22,072 bases of DNA from CAYXRK01 sp964467615 (GCA_964467615.1 CAYXRK010000069.1:1-22072); one strand, 5' to 3'; shown: positions 1-8,200, counted from the first letter of the stretch. Numbers and translations are program-made. Notes: generated by a model not told the origin, from the letters alone.

Positions 1-584
1 TCCAGATCGGGAGGCGTTTCGGCGAAACCGAGTTCTTGGGCCCGTTTGAGCGCTGGCCCGAACTCAAGACCCTCGTACGTCATCCGGCTGAGAATGTAGT
101 TGCAGGTCCCGTTGAGAATTCCGTACACGTGGCTGATCCGGTTCGCTGCGAGGCCCTCGCGCAGCGCCTTGATGATGGGAATCCCCCCGGCGACGGCCGC
201 TTCGTATCGAAGTTCGACGCCATTCCGCGCTGCCGTTTCGGAAAGTTCGGGACCGTGCGTCGCCAACAGATACTTGTTGGCCGTGACGACATTTTTCTTT
301 GCCCGCAATGCGTTGAGAATGAACGTCCGCGCCGGCTCGAGCCCGCCTATTAGTTCGCAAACGACGTCGACGTCCGGCGACTCATTCAATACCGACGCCT
401 TGCCCGTCACCGTGACGCCGGTCAAGTCGAACTCGGCGAGGGCGGCGTGGTTGATATCGCAAACGTGCGTCAACCGCACGTCCTGGCCGGCCTTTGCGCG
501 GACCACGTCGCGGTTGTCGATAAGCGTTTTGATCGTGCCGCCGCCAACGATTCCAGCGCCGATCACGGCGACTCCGATAGACAT
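1..584 (-). CDS. hom: Homoserine dehydrogenase, N-terminal part (cut by window edge)
   Basis: This enzyme reduces aspartate semialdehyde to homoserine in the threonine/methionine pathway in the cytoplasm. Translating the minus strand from the ATG at 584 gives an open frame that runs off the window, so about 194 residues are visible. It starts with a Rossmann NAD(P)-binding motif (VAVIGAGIVGGGT, residues 5-17). The family hallmark VVTANKYLLATHGPEL lies near residues 99-114. It is followed by YEAAVAGGIPIIKALREGL and the substrate-domain motif GILNGTCNYILSRM near residues 161-174. The visible end, ELGFAETPPDLD, matches the usual start of the catalytic block. AAGGA lies about 13 bases before the ATG, a modest ribosome site. 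Upstream on the same strand is a lipoyl-domain gene, separated by a palindrome. The assignment is firm; the C-terminal ACT domain cannot be assessed. Confidence 0.95.
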   Translation of the reverse strand, partial: MSIGVAVIGAGIVGGGTIKTLIDNRDVVRAKAGQDVRLTHVCDINHAALAEFDLTGVTVTGKASVLNESPDVDVVCELIGGLEPARTFILNALRAKKNVVTANKYLLATHGPELSETAARNGVELRYEAAVAGGIPIIKALREGLAANRISHVYGILNGTCNYILSRMTYEGLEFGPALKRAQELGFAETPPDL

Positions 585-616
585 GCTGTGGAGTTTTCCT
601 TGCGATTCGGTTGTCG

Positions 617-642
617 GTAAGGTGGGGCGCGCCCCACCCTAC
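617..642. repeat. GC-rich perfect palindrome after the lipoyl-domain gene
   Basis: An 18-base perfect palindrome (GGTGGGGCGCGCCCCACC, 621-638) is flanked by three more complementary bases after one mismatch. It begins directly at the TAG stop of the lipoyl-domain gene, so on the minus strand it would form a hairpin in the spacer before hom. There is no T-run, so it is not a classical intrinsic terminator. It could be a processing or mRNA-stabilising hairpin, or a member of a dispersed REP-like family. The structure is seen directly; the function is unknown. Confidence 0.6.
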
Positions 643-881
643 ACTGTTTCAAATGTGCAGATGACTTGGCCCACGCGGATTGTGTCGCCTGGGGAGACTT
701 TCAGATCGGTGAGCGTACCGGCCCGTGGCGCAGGCACGCAAAACGCCGCTTTGTCGGTCGTGATTTCCAACAGATCGTCGCCTTCCCGCAATTTGGCGCC
801 CTTCTCGGCAAGCCACGCCGAAACCTTGACGGCCTGCACGCCGTCTTCGCCAAGGTCCGGAAGTATGACTTCGATTTTCAT
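639..881 (-). CDS. Stand-alone lipoyl/biotinyl-binding domain protein
   Basis: The 80-residue protein is one biotinyl/lipoyl domain and nothing else. It begins MKIEVILPDLGEDG and has the attachment-loop signature EITTDKAAF, with the candidate modified lysine at residue 44. The second half, VPAPRAGTLTDLKVSPGDTIRVGQ, is the mirrored half-barrel typical of these domains. In 2-oxoacid dehydrogenase E2 proteins such a domain is fused to a catalytic part, but here it ends immediately after the fold. It might serve as a free swinging-arm carrier, or its partner may be elsewhere. No E1, E2 or E3 gene is visible nearby. The first 23 codons are duplicated in the chimeric ORF at 1680-1844. The ribosome site is weak. 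Confidence 0.85.
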   Translation of the reverse strand: MKIEVILPDLGEDGVQAVKVSAWLAEKGAKLREGDDLLEITTDKAAFCVPAPRAGTLTDLKVSPGDTIRVGQVICTFETV

Positions 882-951
882 TCGTAGAAACTCAGACTAG
901 AAGTGAAAACTATACCGCACCGGCGTCCGCGGAATCGTTTTAGGGCTTGGG

Positions 952-1680
952 CTATCGAGCCACCGCCAAGAATACGCAAAATACAACCAGGATCGCGGAC
1001 ACAAGAAAGTAAGCGAGAAACGATCTTCCCGACAGATCGCGGTTCCGCCACAAATACAAAAACTGCCCGAGCACGACTGCAGCCAAGGCCGCGCTCGCAA
1101 TTAATAGACTCGTGCTCTCTGAAATTGTTTCGTTTGCGATGCGAATGAGGAGACCCGACACAATCAATACGATTCCTATAATCCACGGTGAGGTCCTCGC
1201 AGCTTCGAACCGCGACCGAGTTACGGTCTCGACCGTAGTCTCCAAATGAAGCCGAGACAAAATCATTTCTCGAATCTCGTCCATTCGTTCAAGAAAAATG
1301 ATGCTAGTTTTCCTACCAATCTCACGAATCGTGATTCTGATCGGCTCGCCGTGTTCATTGTTGATGACACGAACCTGTGAGATGTCCGCGATAGGTATGC
1401 GCCTAATACGTCCCGGTTCTATGCCGTATTCGAGCTCGTCTGCCCCAATCCGAAGTTCGAGACGAGACAACCCCAAGTAGTAAAAAACTTTAACAGCGAT
1501 GAACGCGCAGACAATGCTAACGACAATCTGAATTAAACGACTGGCTAGAGACTCCGTCACGGGGGAGTCAACGGGTTGCGAAAACACGAAGGGCGTTCCT
1601 AATGAACAGAACAAGAAAACCAGGAAAAAACTGGCTTGTAGCCCCCTGGTCGCTTTCTGCGAGCAATGGTACGTCATCAC
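952..1680 (-). CDS. Multi-pass membrane protein with a PH-like soluble segment
   Basis: I do not recognise this 242-residue protein by name. Hydrophobic stretches near residues 14-34, 46-69, 163-182, 189-208 and 220-240 suggest five membrane segments. The first could instead be a signal peptide, because it ends near FVFSQ. Residues 70-155 between the second and third segments are soluble, with alternating strands (LELRIGADELEYG, RRIPIADISQVRV). This resembles bacterial PH-domain (bPH2/YdbT-like) proteins; that is a pattern match only. The reading frame can start at GTG 1680 or the adjacent ATG 1677. Neither has a good ribosome site, and the GTG shares its first base with the stop of the upstream chimeric ORF. 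That suggests translational coupling or a disrupted original start. Confidence 0.7.
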   Translation of the reverse strand: MMTYHCSQKATRGLQASFFLVFLFCSLGTPFVFSQPVDSPVTESLASRLIQIVVSIVCAFIAVKVFYYLGLSRLELRIGADELEYGIEPGRIRRIPIADISQVRVINNEHGEPIRITIREIGRKTSIIFLERMDEIREMILSRLHLETTVETVTRSRFEAARTSPWIIGIVLIVSGLLIRIANETISESTSLLIASAALAAVVLGQFLYLWRNRDLSGRSFLAYFLVSAILVVFCVFLAVAR

Positions 1681-1844
1681 TAAAACGGACTTTCGGGCCG
1701 CAAGGTCGAATCAGCCTTTTTCGTCCCGAACGGTGGTACGCTGATCGTGTCCCAATCGCTCCATCCGTCGGCCGGCCACGCCGAAACCTTGACGGTCTGC
1801 ACGCCGTCTTCGCCCAGATCGGGAAGTATGACCTCAATCTTCAT
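1680..1844 (-). pseudogene. Chimeric ORF: lipoyl-domain N-terminus joined to a sulfatase-like C-terminus
   Basis: The 54-codon frame starts MKIEVILPDLGEDGVQTVKV, identical at 22 of 23 residues to the lipoyl protein at 639-881. At DNA level, 1775-1844 matches 812-881 at 63 of 70 bases. The remaining 31 codons match the tail of the VanZ-sulfatase at 1968-4313, at about 16 of 31 residues. The shared tail includes DGWSDW near its start and ends PF followed by TAG. The junction lies at about 1774/1775. The simplest reading is a fossil: a second lipoyl-sulfatase pair once lay here in tandem, and a deletion fused the head of one to the tail of the other. It lacks the lipoyl lysine, so it cannot work as a carrier. 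Confidence 0.75.
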
Positions 1845-1967
1845 GGGAACCGGATATACGAAAAGAGGACAAGCCGGCAATTCTAACGTTTTCAGTGTCA
1901 GACTTCACGAATGCGGTCCTGTGTCGAAACAAAGTTGGCGCATCGATCCCGACGCCCTGGACAAAAA

Positions 1968-4313
1968 CTAAAACGGCCGTTCCGGCGCCAGCACGAACTC
2001 TGTTCGCTTCGCGGACAGCGGAGCGACGCCGATCGTTATCCAGTCGCTCCAACCATCGGGCAACCCGCGTGGGCGAATACGTAAGCGGTAGGGGTTCCAT
2101 TGGTAAAGCGGTTTCCAACCGTCGGCAGGCAGAGGCCCGAAAATCTGCTCGATTCCGCGAGGGACCGAGTATTCGCCCGTGAGACGGTGCCAGCCTTCGC
2201 CCACGTCGTATTGGATGACGTAGGCCGCGTGAGGATTGCCGGTCCATTTGGCGTGAATGGCCCCGCTTTCCGACTCGAAATAAAGCGTTTCTCCATCGTG
2301 CGGTTCGAGAATAGTCGGCACCTCGAGATTGGCCGGATCCTCGGCGGCAACTACTAACTGGTGCTCTGCTTCGTATGCCTCGATCTCCTCCCTGGCGAGT
2401 TTGTTCTCGCCCATCCACGAAACGAGTTGGGCCATGAGTTGGCCATATTCCTCAGGGTTTTGTTCCACGACATTGTTCTTTTCGCCCGGATCTCGAACAA
2501 GGTCATACAGCTCGTTCTCCTGACGATCGGGCGACATGCGCGCGATCAGTTTCCACTCGCGCGTGCGGACGCTGCGCACAAATGTCGATTGCATTTCGGG
2601 TTTCGATTGATAGCCGCCTTCGACGCTTTCCGCGAATAGGGGTACGTCTTCCATCGGTTTGCCCTGAATGGCCGGCCACAGCGAACGGCCTTGCGCGGTC
2701 TTCGGCGTTTCCCAGCCCATCATCTCGCAGAGGGTGGGAAGTAGATCGATCTGTTGCGCGAGTGCATCGGGTCTCATCGTAGATTTTATGAGTCGCGGCG
2801 CATAGATGAACAACGGAATGTGAATGAGTTCGTCGTAGTGCTTGGAATGGACCGCCGTCGACGCGTGACCAACATGGCCGTGTTCGAGTAGTTCCTCCGC
2901 GTGGTCGGCCGTTATTACGATGATCGTGTGTTTCAACTTTTCGTGCAGGCGCAGGCGATACTTAATGCTCTCGAACGCGAAATCGAATTCTCGAATTTCG
3001 GCGTCGTAGAGCGCGTCGATCCAGGGCTTGTCCGTTTCGTCGAATTCGACGCTGCCTTCCGGAATGATCACCTCTTTCTCGAGTACGTTGAGGATTTCAT
3101 CCGGGGCCGCTCCGGGCGGGCCGTCGGCCGGAGGAAAGATGCGGTGGTTCGGGGGCGGATCATACGGTAGATGGGCGTGGCGCCAGTGGTACCAGATGGC
3201 GAAGGGGTCATCGTGATTGTCGTCGAGCCAATCGCGGATCGTCCCGATCTCGTCCTTGGTTGTGTCATCAATCACGCGCTCTTCCATCTCGCCGAGATTC
3301 ATAAACGTCGGGTCGACCGTGAGGTAAGACATGTTGGGCACGCGATAGCCGTGGCGCTTATACACGTCGAGAATCGTTTCGACGCTTTCCGGAAGCGTCC
3401 GCCCCATCACGGTAACTCCGTGCGCGGGCGGATACAGCCCGGAGAGCGTAGAGACCACGCCGGCGCCGGTCCACGCCGCCTCGCTGAAGGCGTTCGTGAA
3501 GATCGCGGCGTTGCCCGTGAGCGCGTCGAGATGCGGCGTGGTTTCGCGTTCGTAGCCGTAAATCCCCATGCGGTCGGGGCGCGCGCAATCCACCGTGATG
3601 AGAATTAGATTAAGCGGCGGATGGATATGCCGCGTCCACACTTCGTGCGCCGACCACAGTACGGCCATCGCGGGAACGACGTAGCCGACCGACCATCGAA
3701 GCGGCGCGGAACGCCCGGCTATCCAACGGACGATGCCGCGGCGCTCGAGGGCGAGCATGCCGATGAGTCCCAGGCCGCCCGCCGACCAATTGGTAATCAT
3801 GTCGTCAAGCGAGCTCGCCCGGTTCGGTATGAGTTCCTGGAGGAACTCGTCGCACGCGCCGACAAGAAAGACACCCGTAGCGATCGCGGGATAGACCCGA
3901 AAACCGGACACGTCGACGCGTACCGCGCGCGCTATCACCCACGCCAACAGAGTGTACTGGACAAGGTGGACGCGCTCGACCGGGTAGGCGCAATGGAGTG
4001 TTATCAAATACGCGTAGCCGCCGACCACAGCGGCAAGCCACACGAACGCCAATGGCGGCTGCTTCCGCATCGCGTACAGCAATACCAGCGCCGCGATCGC
4101 GCCAATGACGATGACGCCACGATTCACTAAGTCGCCCGCGCCTTCGACCGACACCACGCCCGCGAGCGCGATCCACAGCGGTAACACAAGCGGTGCAAAT
4201 GCGAAGATCAAAATGACATAGATGACCGCGACCGCCCAACGAAGAACGCGCTGATAGCGGCGATCATCAACCGCGAAATCGTGGCCGCAATTTGGACAAT
4301 GGGCGTCGGACAT
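1968..4313 (-). CDS. VanZ-like membrane domain fused to a sulfatase/phosphotransferase-superfamily enzyme
   Basis: The 781-residue protein has four parts. Residues 1-17 form a half zinc ribbon (CPNCG). Residues 24-225 hold about six membrane helices. Within them, H116, Y120, the DEFLQ motif (155-159), PNR (163-165), and D171 and N175 match the VanZ-like family. Residues 232-640 are an alkaline-phosphatase/sulfatase-superfamily domain, with VDCARPDR (241-248), YGYERETTPHLDAL, TADHAEELLEHG (468-479) and a typical LYDLVRDPGEKNN segment. Residues 660-781 look like a fibronectin-like beta sandwich. The usual Cys/Ser-x-Pro-x-Arg formylglycine site is absent; the equivalent position is Thr282 in AWTGAGVVSTLSGLYP. 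A true sulfatase is therefore unlikely, and a phospho- or phosphoglycerol-transferase-like activity on an envelope polymer fits better (inference). The aminotransferase gene ends 48 bases upstream. Confidence 0.85.
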   Translation of the reverse strand: MSDAHCPNCGHDFAVDDRRYQRVLRWAVAVIYVILIFAFAPLVLPLWIALAGVVSVEGAGDLVNRGVIVIGAIAALVLLYAMRKQPPLAFVWLAAVVGGYAYLITLHCAYPVERVHLVQYTLLAWVIARAVRVDVSGFRVYPAIATGVFLVGACDEFLQELIPNRASSLDDMITNWSAGGLGLIGMLALERRGIVRWIAGRSAPLRWSVGYVVPAMAVLWSAHEVWTRHIHPPLNLILITVDCARPDRMGIYGYERETTPHLDALTGNAAIFTNAFSEAAWTGAGVVSTLSGLYPPAHGVTVMGRTLPESVETILDVYKRHGYRVPNMSYLTVDPTFMNLGEMEERVIDDTTKDEIGTIRDWLDDNHDDPFAIWYHWRHAHLPYDPPPNHRIFPPADGPPGAAPDEILNVLEKEVIIPEGSVEFDETDKPWIDALYDAEIREFDFAFESIKYRLRLHEKLKHTIIVITADHAEELLEHGHVGHASTAVHSKHYDELIHIPLFIYAPRLIKSTMRPDALAQQIDLLPTLCEMMGWETPKTAQGRSLWPAIQGKPMEDVPLFAESVEGGYQSKPEMQSTFVRSVRTREWKLIARMSPDRQENELYDLVRDPGEKNNVVEQNPEEYGQLMAQLVSWMGENKLAREEIEAYEAEHQLVVAAEDPANLEVPTILEPHDGETLYFESESGAIHAKWTGNPHAAYVIQYDVGEGWHRLTGEYSVPRGIEQIFGPLPADGWKPLYQWNPYRLRIRPRGLPDGWSDWITIGVAPLSAKRTEFVLAPERPF

Positions 4314-4361
4314 GGCTGGCCAGATCGTAGCAGAATCGCACGCACTTCGCGTGGCGAGCGC

Positions 4362-5492
4362 CTATCGATCCGCGAGTCCCCGAATAGTCGACGTAATCCT
4401 TCGCAGGCCCTCGGCGAAGTGTTCCTTCTGGCCGCCGAGACCGAAACGCAAATGGTGCTCGAGGCCCATCCACTCGCCGGGCACGATCAGGACGCTGTGC
4501 TCGTTGCGGATGCGATCGCAAAGTTCGCGTGATCGCTCGATTCCGTTGTATCGAACGAACGCGTACGCCCCGGCGCGCGGCTCGGCGAACTCCAAGACGC
4601 CGCCGAGGCCGTTCGCCCATTCTTTGAATTGGTTCCAATTGGTCCCCATGAACGACCGGCCCCGCGCGAACAACTTGAGGCGTATATCCGGACGAACGGC
4701 GAACCGCGCGACTAGGTCGCTCAGCGTTCCTGGAGATATCGTCGTGTAGTCGTGACGCGCCCAGCACTCAGCGACGATCGCGGGCGGGCCAACAATCCAG
4801 CCGATTCGCGCGCCGGGAATGCCAAACGCTTTGGAGAGGCCCGACGTGACGATCACGCGGTCGCTCATGCCCCAAAAACTCTTCGACAGCGTTCCGTTCC
4901 ATTCCGCGCCGAGGTAGACCTGGTCCGCGATGAGCCATGCGCCGACTCGCTCGACGCCCGCGACGATTCGGCGCATGTCGGCGTCGCTAAGCACTGCCCC
5001 CGTCGGGTTGTTGGGATGGCTGACGTACACGAGTTTCGTTTTTTTCGTCAACCCGCGCTCAAACTCGTCCCAGTCCGGCGTCCATCCGTCTTCCCGGCGC
5101 AGCCGAAACGTTCGCACGGTGCTTCCCATATTCTGCGCGATACCTGAAACTTGCATGTAGTTCGGTACCTGAAACAGGACCTCGTCGCCCGGCTCGAGCA
5201 ACACGTCAGGCAGGATGAAGTTCGCCTCGGCGGTCCCATTGGTAATCTCGATGTGATCGGCCGATGCTCCGGGATAATGCATCGCGACGGCCTCGCGCAA
5301 TTGCGGCGTCCCGTTGGTTTGGATGTAGACGAGCGGCGCATCGAGCAAGCTGTCCAGATCGAGCCCCATGTCCGCGAGTTCTCGGACGCTGACCGGGTGT
5401 ACGCCGCTCTCGCTCAGATTGATATCGACGACGTTTTCGAAGAGCGACTGTCCGCGCTCAAGTTCGAACACATGAAAGGGGTGTACGCTCAT
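4362..5492 (-). CDS. PLP-dependent aminotransferase, class I/II fold
   Basis: The 376-residue protein is a fold-type I aminotransferase. It shows SHPNNPTG (158-165), the cofactor-binding IADQVY (188-193), and the Schiff-base motif SGLSKAFGIPGARIGW (217-232), with Lys221 as the predicted PLP lysine and Arg229 as a phosphate-binding Arg. Length is normal for the family. The start is supported by AGGGA about 8 bases before the ATG, overlapping the end of the ornithine-cyclodeaminase-like gene. The two genes are 9 bases apart, so they are almost certainly co-transcribed and may act on the same amino acid. The substrate cannot be read from the sequence. Confidence 0.9.
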   Translation of the reverse strand: MSVHPFHVFELERGQSLFENVVDINLSESGVHPVSVRELADMGLDLDSLLDAPLVYIQTNGTPQLREAVAMHYPGASADHIEITNGTAEANFILPDVLLEPGDEVLFQVPNYMQVSGIAQNMGSTVRTFRLRREDGWTPDWDEFERGLTKKTKLVYVSHPNNPTGAVLSDADMRRIVAGVERVGAWLIADQVYLGAEWNGTLSKSFWGMSDRVIVTSGLSKAFGIPGARIGWIVGPPAIVAECWARHDYTTISPGTLSDLVARFAVRPDIRLKLFARGRSFMGTNWNQFKEWANGLGGVLEFAEPRAGAYAFVRYNGIERSRELCDRIRNEHSVLIVPGEWMGLEHHLRFGLGGQKEHFAEGLRRITSTIRGLADR

Positions 5493-5501
5493 TGGAATTC
5501 C

Positions 5502-6452
5502 CTACGCAAGCGCCTGAAGCACGGCCTCGGCAATGAAAATATCTTGCACCGCGACGCCGGTAAGATCGGCCACGATGACTTCTTCGTCTGACCGCCGCCC
5601 CGGCCGGACGCCGCGGATGATATCACCAAGCTCGACGATGTCGGTTTCGGCGATGACGCCCGCGCGAATCGCGTGATGAATCTCGCCGCGCGTGAGGCAT
5701 TGCGCCTTGCTATCCGCGACAACCAAGTCCGCCATCGCGAGGACACCGACATCGAGTTCCTGTTTGTCCGGTGTGTCCGACCCGACGGCGATGATCAACA
5801 TCCCCGGCCGGACATGCTCGCGCGAAAGGAGCGGAGTCGTGGAGGGAGTCGTGGTCACGATGACGTCGCAGTTTGCGGCCAACTCCGAGATGCTCTCCGC
5901 AATATCGAGACCAAGGCCGAATTCACGCAGGTCCTCGACAAGTAGCCGAGCGCGATCGCGGTTTCTTCCCCAGATGAGTGCCGAACGATACGAGATTGCC
6001 TTGGCGATATGGTTTAGTTGGAGCCGCGCCTGAATCCCCGCGCCGACGATTCCGATTCGTTCGACGCCGCTGCGCGCAAGATGCTTCGCGGCGGTCGCCC
6101 CTGCCGCGGCGGTGCGCACATCGGTGAGCAGGCCGTCGTCGAGCAGCACCGCTTTGGGCGCGCCGGTTCGCTGCTCAAAGAGCAACATCAATCCGCTGCT
6201 CGAGGGCAGCCCGATTTCGGGGTTCTTGTAAAAACCCGATGCGACTTTCACCAGGAAATGTTCGCCGCCCCGGACATAGCCATACTTGATGTGGGCATCG
6301 CCCGGTGGGTCCTCGAACAGCAGCTCGCCTACCGGCGGCACGACCGCCCGGCCTTCGGAGTACGCCGCGAATGCCGCTTCCATCGCCCCGAGCGAATGGA
6401 CACTCCGGAGTGCGGTTTGGATTTCCGTGTTTGAGATTATTCGCGGCGGCAT
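5502..6452 (-). CDS. Ornithine cyclodeaminase / mu-crystallin family NAD(P)-dependent enzyme
   Basis: The 316-residue protein matches the ornithine cyclodeaminase/mu-crystallin family in length and motifs. These are the substrate-side segment HFLVKVASGF (65-74), the family hallmark LLDDGLLTDVRTAAAGATAA (residues 103-122) and the nucleotide-binding VGAGIQAR (136-143). The later VIVTTTPSTTPLLSREHVRPG and AVGSDTPDKQEL are also typical. Members either deaminate and cyclise ornithine-type substrates or act as imine reductases or amino-acid dehydrogenases. The tight pairing with an aminotransferase favours an amino-acid catabolic or imine-reducing role, but the substrate is open. The ATG at 6452 has no clear ribosome site. 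Confidence 0.9.
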   Translation of the reverse strand: MPPRIISNTEIQTALRSVHSLGAMEAAFAAYSEGRAVVPPVGELLFEDPPGDAHIKYGYVRGGEHFLVKVASGFYKNPEIGLPSSSGLMLLFEQRTGAPKAVLLDDGLLTDVRTAAAGATAAKHLARSGVERIGIVGAGIQARLQLNHIAKAISYRSALIWGRNRDRARLLVEDLREFGLGLDIAESISELAANCDVIVTTTPSTTPLLSREHVRPGMLIIAVGSDTPDKQELDVGVLAMADLVVADSKAQCLTRGEIHHAIRAGVIAETDIVELGDIIRGVRPGRRSDEEVIVADLTGVAVQDIFIAEAVLQALA

Positions 6453-6547
6453 GAGCGATGTGATTTTTGGGAGCGGGGCAGCGAGACTCCAGGTACCGCA
6501 CTGAGGTATGGGACGCGCTGATCAGATTCGCGACGAGCCGCGAGAGT

Positions 6548-8008
6548 CTACGCGAGGACCCCGTTCACGACCTTGCCATGCACGTCGGTGAGGCGGAAGT
6601 CGCGGCCTTGGTAGCGATACGTCAGGCGCTCGTGGTCGATGCCGAGAATGTGCAGGATGGTCGCGTTGACATCGTGGACGTGTACCGGGTCGCGGACGAT
6701 GTTGTATGAGAAGTCGTCAGTTTCGCCGTATGTTGTTCCCGCCTTGACGCCCGCGCCGGCCATCCAAATGGTGAAGCAACGGCCATGGTGGTCGCGGCCA
6801 TAGTTTGTCTCCGTCAGGTTGCCTTGGCAGTAGACCGTCCGGCCGAACTCGCCGCCCCAAATGACGAGCGTGTCGTCGAGCATGCCGCGCTGCTTGAGGT
6901 CCTTGACGAGCGCGGCGGAGCCTTGGTCGACGTCATTGCACTGGATTCGGTGGTCGCGCGGCAGATTGTTGTGCTGGTCCCAACCGCGATGATAGAGCTG
7001 GATGAAGCGCACGTCGCGCTCCGCGAGCCGCCGCGCCAATAAACAATTCGCGGCATACGTGCCAGGCTTCCTCACATCAGGGCCGTACATATCGAGGATG
7101 TGCTGCGGCTCGTTGGAAATGTCCATCACGTCCGGGACGGACGCCTGCATGCGAAACGCCATCTCGTATTGCGCGATTCGCGTGTTGATCTCTGGATCGG
7201 CGAATTCGTCGAATTGCATCGCGTTGAGCTCCGCCAAACTATCGAGCATATGGCGCCGCGCATCCCGGTCGATTCCCGGCGGATTATTCAGGTAGAGCAC
7301 CGGGTCCGCGCCCGCGCGAAACGTCACGCCTTGGTGCTCCGAGGGCAGAAAGCCCGCGCCCCAGAGGCGTTGGAACAGCGCCTGTGCGTCCTTCATCGAA
7401 CTGCCTTGCGAAATGAGGACGATAAACGAGGGGAGGTCTTTGTTTTCCGAACCGATGCCATAGCTGAGCCATGCGCCCATGCTCGGGCGGCCGGGCTGTT
7501 GGTGGCCGGTCTGCATGTACGTGATCGCCGGGTCGTGGTTGATGGCCTCGGTGTTTACCGTTTTGATGAAGCAAAGGTCGTCGACGATTTCCGCGGTGTG
7601 CTTTAGCGTTTCGCTCACCCACGCGCCGGACTGCCCGTACTGTTTGAAGTCGTAAATCGTCGGCGTCAACGGAAAGTTGGTCTGGCCCGAAGTCATTCCC
7701 GTGAGGCGCTGGCCTTGGCGCACCGACTCCGGCAAATTCACGCCGCGCATTTCGACGAGCTTCGGTTTGTAGTCGAACGAGTCGAGTTGCGACGGGCCGC
7801 CGTTCTGAAACATGTAAATCACGCGCTTTGCCTTCGGCGCGAAATGCAGGCCTGGGAGCGCGGGTATTGGTCCTGATCCCTCGGTCGGCGAACCGAAGGC
7901 GCTTGGGCCTAGAATCGAAGCCAGGGCCGCGACCCCGATTCCTGTGCTCGTCTGGCCGAAGAATTGCCGACGAGTCATCAATTGCGAAATATCACAGTCC
8001 GGGCACAT
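6548..8008 (-). CDS. DUF1501 family protein with Tat signal
   Basis: The 486-residue protein is a DUF1501 member, a family distantly related to sulfatases and abundant in Planctomycetota and related phyla. The N-terminus carries a twin-arginine signal (MTRRQFFGQTSTGIG, residues 11-25) followed by a small hydrophobic stretch, so export in the folded state is expected. Family features include RVIYMFQNGGPSQLDSFDYK, TGHQQPGRPSMGAWLSYG, WDQHNN, VIWGGEFGRT and GRDHHGRCFTIWMAG. The start at 8008 has GAGGG about 8 bases upstream and is preferred to the Met at residue 11. DUF1501 genes usually follow a DUF1549/DUF1553 cytochrome-like partner; none is present here, so this copy is an orphan. The molecular function of the family is not established. 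Confidence 0.9.
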   Translation of the reverse strand: MCPDCDISQLMTRRQFFGQTSTGIGVAALASILGPSAFGSPTEGSGPIPALPGLHFAPKAKRVIYMFQNGGPSQLDSFDYKPKLVEMRGVNLPESVRQGQRLTGMTSGQTNFPLTPTIYDFKQYGQSGAWVSETLKHTAEIVDDLCFIKTVNTEAINHDPAITYMQTGHQQPGRPSMGAWLSYGIGSENKDLPSFIVLISQGSSMKDAQALFQRLWGAGFLPSEHQGVTFRAGADPVLYLNNPPGIDRDARRHMLDSLAELNAMQFDEFADPEINTRIAQYEMAFRMQASVPDVMDISNEPQHILDMYGPDVRKPGTYAANCLLARRLAERDVRFIQLYHRGWDQHNNLPRDHRIQCNDVDQGSAALVKDLKQRGMLDDTLVIWGGEFGRTVYCQGNLTETNYGRDHHGRCFTIWMAGAGVKAGTTYGETDDFSYNIVRDPVHVHDVNATILHILGIDHERLTYRYQGRDFRLTDVHGKVVNGVLA

Positions 8009-8084
8009 TACGAAACCCTCGGCCTAAGTGCCGTTATTCTATCCCCTTGCCGCCTCGAATTGCACAGTCAACCAACAGACTCAA

Positions 8085-8130
8085 GGGAAAAAAGAAGAAG
8101 GGCAGGCGGCACGGATAACGACGCCTGCCC
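8085..8130 (-). terminator. Intrinsic terminator ending the psp operon
   Basis: On the minus strand a 9-bp stem (GGGCAGGCG paired with CGCCTGCCC, 8100-8108 and 8122-8130) is followed by a pyrimidine run rich in T (CTTCTTCTTTTTT). It lies 70 bases after the last gene of the psp operon and before the DUF1501 gene, so it should end the psp transcript and separate the two units. Confidence 0.75.
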
Positions 8131-8174
8131 TCTTAGGCCACGTGGGGCATGTCTCGTGACCAAAAGATTTCGTT

Positions 8175-8191
8175 CGCGGGGCCCCCCCGCG
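8175..8191. repeat. Small GC hairpin after the last psp-operon gene
   Basis: CGCGGGG and CCCCGCG form a perfect 7-bp stem around a 3-base loop, 9 bases past the stop of the two-helix membrane protein. No T-run follows directly on either strand. It may stabilise the 3' end or help termination at the stronger hairpin downstream. Confidence 0.45.
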
Positions 8192-8200
8192 TTAAAGCCG

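Noticed and set aside
100..900. A 266-codon open frame on the plus strand
   Set aside because: It is antisense to the clear homoserine dehydrogenase and lipoyl-domain genes.
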